NCBI GenBank assembly: GCA_033085395.1 | Contig: JANQBS010000088.1 | Coordinates: 87,839-151,838, forward strand | Direction: 5' to 3' | From: Xanthoparmelia taractica | Taxonomy: Eukaryota > Ascomycota > Lecanoromycetes > Lecanorales > Parmeliaceae | Length of the DNA stretch: 64,000 nt | In this document: positions 45,900-56,541 of the stretch, piece by piece | Layout: each line of letters begins with the position of its first letter | Position numbering within the stretch: position 1 is the first letter of the stretch | Notes under the pieces: model-generated | The model's input: the letters and a program-made list of their open reading frames with translations, nothing else | What the model was told of the DNA's origin: nothing | Databases searched by the model: none | Program-made: the position numbers and the translations under genes

Positions 45900-48800
45900 G
45901 GGCTATAATAAAGATTATATAGTTTTTACTATTAGGATTTATTCGTAGCTTATTAAATACGGCGATAATATCTAAGCGAGTAAGATATCGATATTCTATA
46001 ATCTTATCAATAACTTTCTTTATTAGAAGAAGTGAATATTAATTATATTTCGTTATAGCATTTAATTTCCGATAATTTATATAGAAACGAAGATTATTGT
46101 TAATCTTTAGAGTAAATAGAATTAATTATAAATAAAGAGTCTTACTAGAAGTAATGAAGTCCTTAAATAGATTATCTATTAAATACTCTTTGATCTTTTG
46201 AAGCTTATAAGAAGATATACGATAAACGCGACTTTAAAGCGACTTAAAGTCACTAATAAACTCGATTTTATAATTATAAAAACAATATAAAGAAAGCTAA
46301 TCGACTTTAAAACGATTAAAGACGTCTAAAAACTTATAATATTAAGGAGAAAATAACTTCTTAACGTTATCTAGATTTTAAGTAGTAATTTTTATCAAAG
46401 AAAAACTAATTTCTTTTACTCTAGACTTAGCGTTATATATTATATCTCGATCGATATCTTTTATCGATATCGCGAATAATTAAGTCTTAAAATATTTCGT
46501 CTATTTAACTAATATCGCAAAGAAAATCGTAGCGATACTATAAATAGAGAATAGATAATTTTTAGACGTAGATTATAGACGAGTGAGAATCTTTAAGCGA
46601 GATTAAGTTAATTTAGAAATCTCGATCGTAGATATTAATTTTATAGAGGAATAAGTGAGGGGAATAGAAGAAGTTTATAATAAATAATCTCGAAAGAGAA
46701 TATAGTTATTACTTATATCTAGAAATACATTAAAGCGATTTATTTATAATTTGCTTAGAATAATTATATATTATCTTAAATCCGCTATGAGCATTGAAAT
46801 TATAAATTCCTTATGTCTCGAAAGAATAAGATTTAGATATATAGCGTGCGTAATAAACTTCTTGCTAAGTTGCTCGTTATAGTCTTAAATTAGTCTAGGC
46901 TTTATAAGAGAAATAAGTTATATACTTAGTAGTTAATAAATCTTATAAATTAGACGCTTATTAATAAACGCGTACTTGATAATCTCTATATTAATAAGAA
47001 TTTAAACGTAATACATCTTTTCTTAAAAAGTTAGGCTTTCTCGAATTAAAAATAATTTTAAGGCGAATAGCTTATATCAAGTCTCTTTTAGATTATATAA
47101 GAATAAAATCTTATTTTAATTCGTAACTATAAATAAGATTATAAGTTTTTCGAGTCAAATTATTTAGACTTCGACTTTATAAAATTCTCTTTAATCTAGT
47201 CTTTTATCTTATTAATTCGATAAGGAAATCAACGTTTTAAATAAGCGAATAATAAGTATCTCTTCTTATAATAGATATAGTAGATATCTTTCTTCTAATC
47301 CTTAATAATCTTTCGCTATTATTACTTTATAGCGGAGAAAAAACGTTAAGAAATTAGATTTATTTAAGAAAAGAAGATGTTTATAAAATTAAATATAAAC
47401 GTCACACGCTTAAAAACTTATACCTTATTCACTACGTTCTTAGCCTCCTTAATTACCTTTTTCTAATATATAGCACGATACTTATTATCTATTCGAGTTA
47501 AAAATACTTTTAAGGCGAATATTATAATAAACTCGATAGAGAAATTAACCTAGACTATACGAAGACGAGGAGTGAGCTTCTTATCTATATTTCGAAGTTA
47601 GGCTTTATCTAATATATTTAACTCTATAACGAGACATTTAAAGTCTTAATAGAAGTCACTAAATAGAAGATCTTTTTACTTTAAGATCTTATACTCGCGA
47701 GCTCTATTTACTTCACGATTCGAGTTCTCGAATAATTTCTATAGATCGTCTAAAATCTTATTAATAATTTAATAGAAATCGAAGCTTAGATAATAAGATC
47801 GAGTATAGATAACTTTAACTACTTTTCTATCAATACGTAACTTAATATAAGCGATTTTAACTATCTTATTATCGAAATAATCTTAATTAACCTTTAACTT
47901 ACTAAATATCTAACTAATTTAGTTATTTTATTAAAATTCTTTTTCGTTAATTAATATTAAAGAATAAGAAAACTTTTCGAAGCGTCTAGCTAAGGTTTAG
48001 ACCTATATCGAATTAATAAATTTCTTACGAGATCTTCGAAGTTAATATTAAAGATTCTACACTTATTGTTATAGATGATTATAGACTACTTTAAGCCGAT
48101 CGAGTGTAGTCCTAGTCTCCTTCTTTTTTCTTTATTCTTTCTTATATTTTAGCTTATAATTAAGGTTTTCTTTAAATAGAAAATCGTATAATTAAGTAAT
48201 TTTCACCTCGAGATCGCGCTATTCGCGAAGCTTATTTAAAATAATTAAAAACTTCTTAGGATTCGTATTAATCTATTAAATTAGTTATTCTTAAATAACT
48301 ATATTTTAGACGAAAATAAGATTCTCGGGCGCGCGAGAAGTGTTTTTAAATAATAGAAATATTCGTCGGTTTAGAGTATTCTTAAGATAGCGTTTTAAGT
48401 TGAAGGGTAGCGTGGAATAGATTACGGGGTCGATGCTCGCCTAAAGATTCCCTACGCCCTACTCCGTATCCCGAGGTATTCTATAGGAGCTATGAATAGA
48501 TCGTTAAGTAAGTGATATTGAGGTATCGTTTGATTTTATGAGAAAGTAATAATTTTCTCCGAACTTTTAAATAGAATCAATTTTTTGTGCGAAACCCGCC
48601 CGAATCGAAATCAAAATTGATACGATAAAAACGAACTTAGCTAAGTTCATAGTAAGTGCCTTAGGCCGATCACAACACACGTAATAATTATTTAAATAAG
48701 ATGTACTTATAGGCGGATAGACTTCAAAGAACGCTTTATTAGTACGGGGCGTCTGGGAATAAGTTATATAAGTAATTCTTACTAGCGCATATACACGACT

Positions 48801-49348
48801 TTAACTGCTATACTAACTAATAATAAACGGCTAAATCGTGTTAGAAACACATCTAGAGTATACTAATCGATAGACCAACCGCGTAATTTATAGTCGCGCT
48901 ACGAGATCGAGTGTTAAGTAGATGTATTAAGTGTGTTGATATTTAATTATAGGTTTTATAGTGAGATTCTTTGCGAGGAGCGTGTATATTCGTTTCTTAA
49001 TTATTCGATGCGCCGTAAAGACTGAGAGTCGTTAAAATGTAGTTCTTTGATTCGCCTAAGTAATTAATATAGGTTAATTTTAATTGTAGTATATTATTAA
49101 TATTTAATTGTAAAGAGACACTTTATATAATTTAAGAGCTATCTTACTACAATTTCTTTAATCTCGCTTATTTACGAGTCTTTAATAATTTCGTATAATT
49201 TAGACCTTCTAATAATACGTTCGTATAGTTTAAGAGATATCTGAGATAATATATATTAGTGTCTTTCGAAGTCGTCGACTATATCGTGAACGAGTTCTTT
49301 TAGCTCGCATGTTCTACGAGCGTAATAAGGGGGTAAGACTTAATTTAA
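45900..49348 (-). pseudogene. Presumed gag, protease and N-terminal RT part, decayed
   Basis: By position this should hold gag, protease and the first RT motifs of the minus-strand element. The sequence is extremely AT-rich with stops in all frames, and I could not confirm specific motifs apart from RT-like patches near 45900-46150. The less AT-biased stretch around 48360-48620 may be the least mutated part. Confidence 0.5.
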
Positions 49349-49531
49349 TATTAGGACTGCAATTAGAATAAGTCAATAATAATATATAACGAATAAATTA
49401 AGTCTAAGGAGAAACTATCTAGCTGGGAAGAAATATCTATGAGGGACGCCAAGGCCTGTAGGGGCTAGTCCCAATCGGGAAGGTAAGCCGACTTGGTGTT
49501 GCAGGTCTATGTGGTCGTCACACTCGTAACA
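49349..49531 (-). repeat. LTR (5' LTR in element orientation)
   Basis: 183 bp. Starts TATTAG (a G-to-A change from the TG of the partner) and ends GTAACA, followed by the target duplication TAATC. No convincing primer-binding site could be identified next to it, probably because of mutation. Confidence 0.9.
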
Positions 49532-49536
49532 TAATC

Positions 49537-49765
49537 TATTATATATACTATAAAATAGCTAATAATAGTATTAGAATTAGTCTTAAGGGGCTTGCCCGGC
49601 GAAAATCCGATATTTTGACTCTCAGAACTGCTCCACTGTTAGTTCAACTAATAGTTGATAGTTGGTTCGTGTATATATAACAGTTGGTGCAGTTCTAGAT
49701 TCAAAATCCAATAGTTGGTGCAGTTGGGCCCCCAAAACCAACTATTTCAACTATCGCCAGCACTG
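49537..49765. mobile_element. Right end of the hAT element
   Basis: Beyond the retrotransposon's target duplication the hAT sequence resumes. It has AGTTGATAGTTGG and GCAGTTCTAGATTC words and ends in the complement of the left terminal repeat. The AGTTG-rich subterminal zone mirrors that at 42115-42240. Confidence 0.85.
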
Positions 49766-49773
49766 GGCATTTC
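49766..49773. repeat. hAT target-site duplication, right copy
   Basis: GGCATTTC, identical to 42090-42097, abutting the right terminal inverted repeat. Confidence 0.9.
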
Positions 49774-50243
49774 TGTAAAAGATAACCCAAGAGAAAGAGT
49801 CGAGAAAGCTTGCCGGCGACACTATGTCCTTCGGTGCAGCCCTCCGTCTCAAAAGAGCTCAGGAGAGCCAGGAGCAGTCTTAATATAGGCGTGCGATCTC
49901 TGAAGCTCGCATGCTGTATAAACTATAAGACTAATGAAGTAATTTGCACGGCGAGATGACTGGAACCGTAGAATGATCCATCATCAAGTCTATGGACTTC
50001 GCACACTAGTTGGAGCGTTGTTGACTACTGCATATGCTGACGTGCGATCTAGCGCTGAAATACTACTACTGTATTGACTGAAGGAGAACGCTGAGCCATC
50101 ACCGCAAGGTTTCTCGAATAAACACCGAGCCAAGTCCCAAATCATATAAGTAAATAAAATTGTAATGCATGAATCATAGTCGTCATCGTATGTTCTGAGC
50201 GAGACATTAGGCGCATCGGCGTGCAAAAAGATCCCTGTGAGAC
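49774..50243. other. Intergenic region downstream of the zinc-finger gene
   Basis: No gene is supported. Normal base composition resumes immediately after the hAT end, so the AT-rich block is confined to the transposons. It should include the 3' end of the minus-strand zinc-finger gene. Confidence 0.4.
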
Positions 50244-51838
50244 TCATGAGCGCCGCCGTCTTCGAGCCAGTTTTCTTGGCCGTGCGTTGCGCGATGCCGG
50301 CAGCGGAGATCCAGGGTGTTGAGTCATAATGTGCCTGATCACATTATCTGGACGACGTGATTTGAAGACTAAACCGCACACAGGGCAAGTAGGATTTGTT
50401 TTGTCGCCATGAATGCGGGTATTGTGCCGTCGCAGCGAGTCCTTCCAGAACTCCCCCCTGAACTTTGCTTGACACCCTCCATGTGAGCATCTTACGAACT
50501 CAGCGGTTGATGTATCAGCAGAGGGTGATGGAGATGGAGCTGGGGCGAGAGTGCCCGTGAGCATTGTATATGGCAGGTCTAGCGGTGGGTTGTCCAACGT
50601 AATTCCAGGTGCAATGTTCGAAAAAGAGCTTTGGTCGCTGCCGAGCGGGTAGAAAAAGCGCTCGACTGCTTGAGATTGTCGGGCCGAGGAAGCTCCAAGG
50701 TTCATAGTGCTATCGATCACGATCGAGATACCTGAGTGGCCATTAATTGAAGATTGGAAAGACTGTGATAGTAGGCCTCCACTTGTTGAGCGTGGTGAGA
50801 ATAAAGGAGCTGCGATTTGTGGGCTCTCGTTAGCGCCAAGACCGGCATTTACTAAAAAGCCACCTCCATTAGAATCAGGTTGTGCACGGAAAGGTGTCGC
50901 GGCATCGGCGTTAGCAATGACTTGCTGCAAGTGTGGTTGTAACAACTGTGTCATTGTAAAGTTGCCACCATTGTCGTTGGCACTATTGTCATGGCCCATG
51001 TCCCTCATTGATGAGTACGCTGTACCTGGTCCGTAGGCGTCCTCTGGGGCCCAAATACCGGTTCGTGGATCATTGTAGCTTTGCATCGAAGCAGAGTTCT
51101 CATCGGGCACTAGCCATGAATCGTTGTCATCTGCAAAAGGCGAAGGAGGGAGGGTTTCCCATGCGCTGTCGGAACATTGGCTTTGGGTGGCAGGGGAAGA
51201 CTTTTGAGGAGTGTATATTGGTGGGCGTAGATTCGCAAAGCTTTCTCCAAATCGATGACTGAGAAGTGGGCCAGCTGAAGAGGAGTCGGCACCGTAGGAT
51301 GGTTGATAGGATGTAGGAATGACGTACGCTTCAGCTGTGTTCTTGTCAGAAAGCCTGGGCTTGGAAAGTAGAAGAGTGAACAAGCTCACAGGTGCGATTA
51401 TTCGCAGATTCAAAAAGCAACCATGAATTGACCGCCTCTGGTACGTGTTGTGGCCAGTCAGCATTTGCGCTGATGTTGTTCGTTCTGCCAATGGTGCTGT
51501 CGGGTGGCTCGCTGTTGGAAAAGCTGTCATTGTCGTTGAGTTCTAGACCTGCCAATGACTGGCCCAACTCTCCTTCCACCACTAAGTCTCCGTTGACACT
51601 GAGATTTTGACTGGCTAAGGTATCAAGCGGATCGACCCCTGCATACGGATGGGAAAAGGGAGCATTGCCTTGGGGGAGATAGTGAGTGTTGTGTTCAGGC
51701 AATCTCGTGGATAGGGTTTGATCATTGCCATCAAGCAAACTATAGTACCGCTGTTAGCTATTTCTCGACGATAAAACTTTAGGCTATTTACTCAGACTGC
51801 AGACCGGCCAGACGACTCCTCTCCCGACTTTGTCTCAT
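50244..51838 (-). CDS. C2H2 zinc-finger protein (495 aa, 3 exons)
   Basis: Exons 51838-51792, 51739-51390 and 51334-50244 sum to 1488 bases in one frame. Intron 1 is GTAAAT...ACTATAG with an AGCTAAC branch word. Intron 2 is GTGAGC...AACACAG with CTGAC. Residues 1-400 are acidic and Ser/Asn/Pro-rich, probably disordered or activating. Finger 1 spans about residues 415-441 (C-x4-C spacing, then RRHNTRIH). Finger 2 spans about 447-472 (CPVCGLVF...IRHIMTQH). A strongly basic tail (RKLARRRRR) suggests nuclear localisation. It is probably a DNA-binding regulator. It shares architecture with the genes at 16506 and 56542, including a very short first exon of phase 2 with the latter. Confidence 0.8.
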
Positions 51839-54438
51839 ATTTGCTGAACGTAACGCAGTGGATGTATAGTCTTATTAAGGATGAACTCCGACGGTCAGTT
51901 ATGGTATACTGAGATTTTAGGAAGACCAAAGGGCCTCTTTGGAATAGACCTGCAAGGACCGAGTAACCGTGGGACTTGAACGAAAGTGCGCGTACCCGGA
52001 ACGGCAGCTGTGTTCTTGGTTTGATGGATTGAGAGTGCAAACAAGAGTTTGGAAGAGGTGTTTGGGGAATGACTCAACAGAATTGACGTATAATCCAGAA
52101 TGCTTGAAGCTGTTGCGCTGAGACTCTAAGGTACCCGTTGGCAGCCTGGTTTTTGGGGGGCCGAAGGTTAAAGCGACAGTTGATCACCCTGGCCGGAGGA
52201 CTGCATGCTCATAAAATGGTTGGCTAAAGCTCCTAGGCCTCTGCTAAGCCTCCGCAAGATAGACGTGGGAAAGGTCCGTCACATGTGGAACTGTCAAATG
52301 CACTTAGCATCCGAGTACTTTGGTAGTCAGACGGCAACAGGATCCCGGTAAAGCTTGTATGGAAATCTTATATGTAACAGCCCTTAAGAATTCTCCCGGT
52401 AAAGATTGGGTGTGAGAGAGCGTACGAGACCGGATTGACAGAGGGTAATCCTGCTGCGAAGCCGGTCAGTGCAAGTTTTACTCAGACGGAAGCAAAGATT
52501 GTAAGATTGTACTGACAGCTCTGAGTTCGTGCGGTATGCGTGCACCGAGATGATGCAGGTCCGGGATCATGCATGTAGCATCCGTCCATCTGTTTGAGAG
52601 CCACGTCTCTTGCCCAATCCAGGTTCGTGCTAGGCGCATTTCAAGGCAGACTAGTATTGTGGTTTCGAAGGATCCTAGTGATCGGTCCCGGGCCGGGCGA
52701 GGCTACCAGTAGAAAGGCAGTGCAGTTGAGATGAATGTCATCTGGACAACCAGATCACGAGTCTGAATCCAACAAGTACAGCCATGTTGACCGGGAAATG
52801 TCATGAAGCGTATGGAGAAAGCGAAGGAGACTGTCGGATAGAGCTCCATGCTAGACTAGAAAGCTACCGTTGGAGTCCCAGTGGTAGGATTCTGTCAATG
52901 GTCGGGCGGCCAAAATTCGGCAATGAAGGATAGGCGATGCAATTGGGAAAGACGTAAGCGTTCAATGTTGAATGAATGCTGCTCTCAAAATCCGCAGAGG
53001 TTGAAGAGATCATACGTTCAGAGAATGAGAATCCTCCGGGAAAATGAGGGGCGATTGTCCTTCTTAAAATTCCATGCTGAGGCACACTGACGCATCTGAC
53101 CATCCTGCAGCCGAATCACTCTCCACAAGGCTAGGAGCCATAGAGATAGTCAATTGGCTACCAAGTTTTTTGGCCCTCCCTCATACACTTATCATTGCCC
53201 ACCAGGTGATGGATGGCTGCGTTCATCCGTTCTCGATATTGCGACAAACGCCGCTGTGCATTAGCGCTGCATGAAATCACCCAACTCGTCTTGCTGGTCT
53301 GCGGGGTGAAGAAAGAGGCGGAAGGTTGCCCACGTTACTTGGCGTACAATCTCTCCCCAGTTCACGGATCGATGTGAGAAATTCCCCGTCCTTAATGCCA
53401 ATGTTGTTTCATGCAGCAAGCCTCTATCCATCCTGCTGGTACCGAGAATGGCAATGTGAATCGAGTGCCCGACGTCTCAACGCGAGAAGTGCTCCACAGA
53501 ACGCCCCCACGGACGCAGCGCTTACGCTGACCACCCCCCAATCGCACGATGAGTCTCATTTCCGAAAAGATGAGGGTCTCAACATCGAGTCGATCGCTCC
53601 CCTCCTCAAAAGCATTTTACTGTGGCTTGGTATAACGCCGGAAGCGACTTCAACACCACCAGTTATCGAATGCATTTTCAAAAAAAGAAGTCTTTCAATC
53701 TAGAAATACTACACGGAAAGACAGGCTTGATGCCTTACCATCCGAGACACAGCGTGGGGCGAGAAGACGGAGAGCAAGGATGACAAAAGATAAACAAGAG
53801 TTACCTAGATACTTGTCAGCGCATATCAACAGTAACTGTCTGTTTAGGGACTGGATAACGCCTACAGACTGATGCTCTATGACGGCGGCAGTCTGCCTCC
53901 GATTGAAGAGGTGGTGGCACAAAATGCAAGGTTCCAGAGCTGCAAGGGACGTTGGGAGAGTACCAGGATAACGCGAAGCATCAGTCCGCATCATAAAAAA
54001 CACTTTATATCCCGGCCATGATCATAGCCGTACTCGATGCGACTGTCGGCATCTTTGTGTGGATAGCTGAAATTTTTTAACAACCTGTCTGTAAGGCTGA
54101 GTTTACGCTAAGGCAACAGCCCCAACGACAGCGATGTCTGGTCTTTCTACATCGATTGGCTTGCGATGCTACCAATCGTGTCCTTTGCAGGGGTACAACT
54201 CTCAAGCTGTATGGCTCTTGGACTGCTAAGAGATTTATCAACAGAATCAATATTCCCTCCTTCAGTCCTTGGTCATATTTGCGAGCTCGAAGCAGGACGA
54301 AGCAGCATTATAACTGAAAGGTAATGTTATTCTGCTTGCTTGCTTGAGCAGCATCACTACTTAAATATTCAAATGGCCGGAGCCTAGGAGCGGACTTCGG
54401 CTCTCTGACGACTGACTAACACAGCACCTGACCGAGCC
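51839..54438. other. Gene-free region
   Basis: About 2.6 kb. The first 200 bases are presumably the promoter of the minus-strand zinc-finger gene. A 125-codon frame at 53326-53703 and a 102-codon frame at 53695-54003 have no recognisable motif. No repeats were recognised. Confidence 0.4.
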
Positions 54439-54786
54439 ATGCATCATCCAGCACAAAGATTGGCCAGCGTGGGAGGATTTGGGCCATTTGCCACGATTAG
54501 TCAACGCGCTCAAACATCGTGGACTCTCGCCAAAGGAGAGAAGAAGCAAAGCCAAGCAAAAACATCAGACTCGGATATCATGAACCGACTAAATCCGACA
54601 CCCGCGCTTGAAACATCCATGCACCCTTCCTCAACTCCTCTCGACACCATCAGCCTTAGCGACCTGAGACCTTGGCATGCATGTACAGCAGTGTGCTCGT
54701 TTCAAAGGAAGACCAAAGAGTCCAAATACTCCCGTCACATTGGTGACATGCATTTTTACTACATGCGCAACAATCTTGCCCAATGA
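54439..54786 (+). pseudogene. Possible C2H2-like small protein or zinc-finger remnant (115 aa)
   Basis: The frame ends with C82-x3-C86-x13-H100-x4-H105 (CTAVCSFQRK ... RHIGDMH), a loose C2H2 arrangement. It sits between the two intact zinc-finger genes at 50244 and 56542. The N-terminal part is low in complexity. It may be a truncated relative or an unrelated frame. Confidence 0.3.
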
Positions 54787-55555
54787 TTCCTGATCTCAGG
54801 CTAGGGCCCCGTCTTCTTACTATCAACTGGTCCTACGATTGGACAGGCTACTACCTTATCGAATATATTGTCAAGAGGTCCCCGGATACTTCTTGCCCGA
54901 AAGGCCGAGGAACGCCGGCGGCTGCGGAGCGTGACAGCAGCAAGGATTCAAACCACTTTACCCCACCCTTCCCACTTTCACACCCTTAACCATGCAGAAC
55001 ATCCATGCCACAGCCACGTGGAATCTCCCGCCGCAAGAAAATCTCTCCCCGTGAATGGCCCGTGGGAGTGATCGACGACTCGACACCTGTTCTAGCTCCC
55101 GCGGAGGAAACCGGGTATCCGGTAAGAGCACGAGTCGGGTAGTAATGCAGTGAATGGTTTCCGTTGCATCGGCTCATAAGCTTTCGCATAGCCTGCCATC
55201 AGTACCAGACATTGCAGAGAGTTGCCGTCCTGCAGGGGTCCAAGCCCCGGGGATACGGGACGGGTTACCGGCGGATGCAGTATGGATCTGAATGTCATTC
55301 GCTTTGTTTGATGTCTGATTGGACGGCAAGAAGAGAAGTAAGGAAAGATCCAAAGCAGATAGCAGATAACAAACAACGTTCCTAAAGATACCACTCCTAT
55401 CTAAACAAGCAAAATAGAAGTACCCCCCAGCCGTGAGGCTAAACCATCTATTTCCCATCATCAATCATCCCCCCCCTTTCCCGCCCTTCCCCTTGCTTCC
55501 CCCCTAAGCTAATTTTCTTTCCCCACCACAGACCACACCCCAATCTCCCCCTCCC
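54787..55555. other. Gene-free region
   Basis: No gene is supported. The last 110 bases are a pyrimidine-rich stretch (CCCCCCC, CTTCCCC), downstream of the minus-strand small-protein gene. Confidence 0.4.
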
Positions 55556-55873
55556 CTACTTATCCAACCTCCTCTTCCTCCTCTCCTCCGCCCTCCGCTG
55601 CTCCATCTCCCGCTCCCGCTCCCGCGCGCGGTCCGACCGCTCCGAACTCCCCGTCACCGCCAGCTCCTCATGCGTCTGACGGGTCCTGTACCAGTCGTCC
55701 ACCGCCGAGTATCTTGCTTCTCCGTTGCGGAAAAGGTTGTCGGCGGAGAGCTTGGAAGGGTACTTTGGTTTCGGGGGAAAGTAACTGTAGAGAGGAGACA
55801 CGGGAGGTGTTAGTTGGATAGGCGAGAAAGTGAGGGAGGAGGGAGGGGGAAGGGAGGGAGGGACGAACGGCAT
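55556..55873 (-). CDS. Microexon-family small protein, member 7 (77 aa)
   Basis: Exon 1 is ATGCC (55873-55869). The intron (55868-55785, 84 bp, the longest of the eight) starts GTTCGT, is strongly pyrimidine-rich, contains CCAACTAACACC and ends CTCTACAG. Exon 2 (55784-55556) completes 77 residues. W33 is followed by H40-E-E-L-A-V-T-G, SSERS and a long Arg/Glu helix (REREREMEQRRAEERRKRR) that would form a charged single helix or coiled coil. The intron is open and a multiple of three, so an unspliced Pro-rich N-terminus (MPFVPPSLPPP) is a formal alternative. Confidence 0.75.
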   Translation of the reverse strand: MPFVPPSLPPPSSLTFSPIQLTPPVSPLYSYFPPKPKYPSKLSADNLFRNGEARYSAVDDWYRTRQTHEELAVTGSSERSDRAREREREMEQRRAEERRKRRLDK

Positions 55874-56541
55874 GATTGTTTTGTGTTTATTTGAATTTGG
55901 TTACAGGGAGGGTTTCTTTATAGAGGTGGCTTAGGGAGGTGGGATGTGACGGTTATATGTCGGTGGTGTAGCCAGATCGTGGAGCAAGAGGTGGATTGAT
56001 TGACAGAGACAGACGAGGACCAGTCCGAAGAAGCGTCAATGATGAGAGGGTATGTTTTGGAATGCTGTTTGGTGGTGGTGAGAAGAATGCTATCCTGAGG
56101 TGGCAGGTAGCGCTTTTATAACCTGTGCTCCAGTCCTCTGAGTCCTCTGAGTCTTTCAGTCCTGCCAGTCCTGCCAGTCCTCCGCAGTGCCATGACTGTC
56201 CAAGCCCCCTGCCGACCGGGGAGTCTTGTTAGAGTGGCAAATAATTAATTGTGAAGTGGTAATATCACTGATTGACTTGTTCAGAAAAGGGGGAATGAGC
56301 AGAGTAATAGGTTGGCGACTTGTATAACAGTCTTCGTTTGCAGCATCCAAGATTTGTGGTCTAATACAACGGTGTAATAGATTTAACATGAAAGCAGTCA
56401 GGGGTATCATCGCCGAAACATGGTGGAAATCAAATATGCCGCCCTCATGACTCGTACAACTCGAAGCGAACGGGAGGATGGTTACTGTATAGCCTCTCCC
56501 CCAACATATCCGAATGAGGCACCATCAGCTCAACACATTTT
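55874..56541. other. Intergenic region with a small tandem repeat
   Basis: No gene is supported. Between about 56131 and 56185 a 9-bp-type unit (TCCTCTGAG / TCCTGCCAG) recurs five to six times. The rest is the promoter side of the minus-strand small-protein gene and the 3' side of the zinc-finger gene. Confidence 0.45.
56131..56185. repeat. 9-bp minisatellite
   Basis: Successive units TCCTCTGAG, TCCTCTGAG, TCTTTCAG, TCCTGCCAG, TCCTGCCAG, TCCTCCGCAG. The unit length is mostly 9 bases with one 8- and one 10-base variant. Confidence 0.7.

Larger units (their letters stand above)
42989..49531 (-). mobile_element. Ty3/gypsy LTR retrotransposon (chromovirus type), RIP-mutated
   Basis: A 6543-bp element bounded by 183-bp direct repeats, with the 5-bp duplication TAATC outside both (42984-42988 and 49532-49536). 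It lies on the minus strand: a purine tract (complement of 43175-43186) abuts the left LTR. Reverse transcriptase, RNase H, integrase and chromodomain remnants follow in that order towards lower coordinates. That order (RT-RH-IN-chromodomain) is the gypsy/chromovirus layout. The interior is very AT-rich and has no long open frame. It inserted into the hAT element downstream of the transposase stop. Confidence 0.9.
42098..49765 (+). mobile_element. hAT DNA transposon, split by a nested retrotransposon
   Basis: Both ends read CAGTGCTGGCGAT followed by one variable base and GT (right end complemented). The 8-bp duplication GGCATTTC flanks the element exactly (42090-42097 and 49766-49773), as expected for hAT. 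Subterminal sequence on both sides is packed with AGTTG/CAACT words. A C-terminal hAT transposase fragment (about 42352-42890) lies inside on the plus strand. The N-terminal transposase half is absent, so the element was already internally deleted or non-autonomous apart from the nested insertion at 42989-49531. Confidence 0.9.

Noticed and set aside
49318..49348. Search for a primer-binding site next to the 5' LTR
   Set aside because: The sequence is too mutated to match a tRNA 3' end, so none is annotated.
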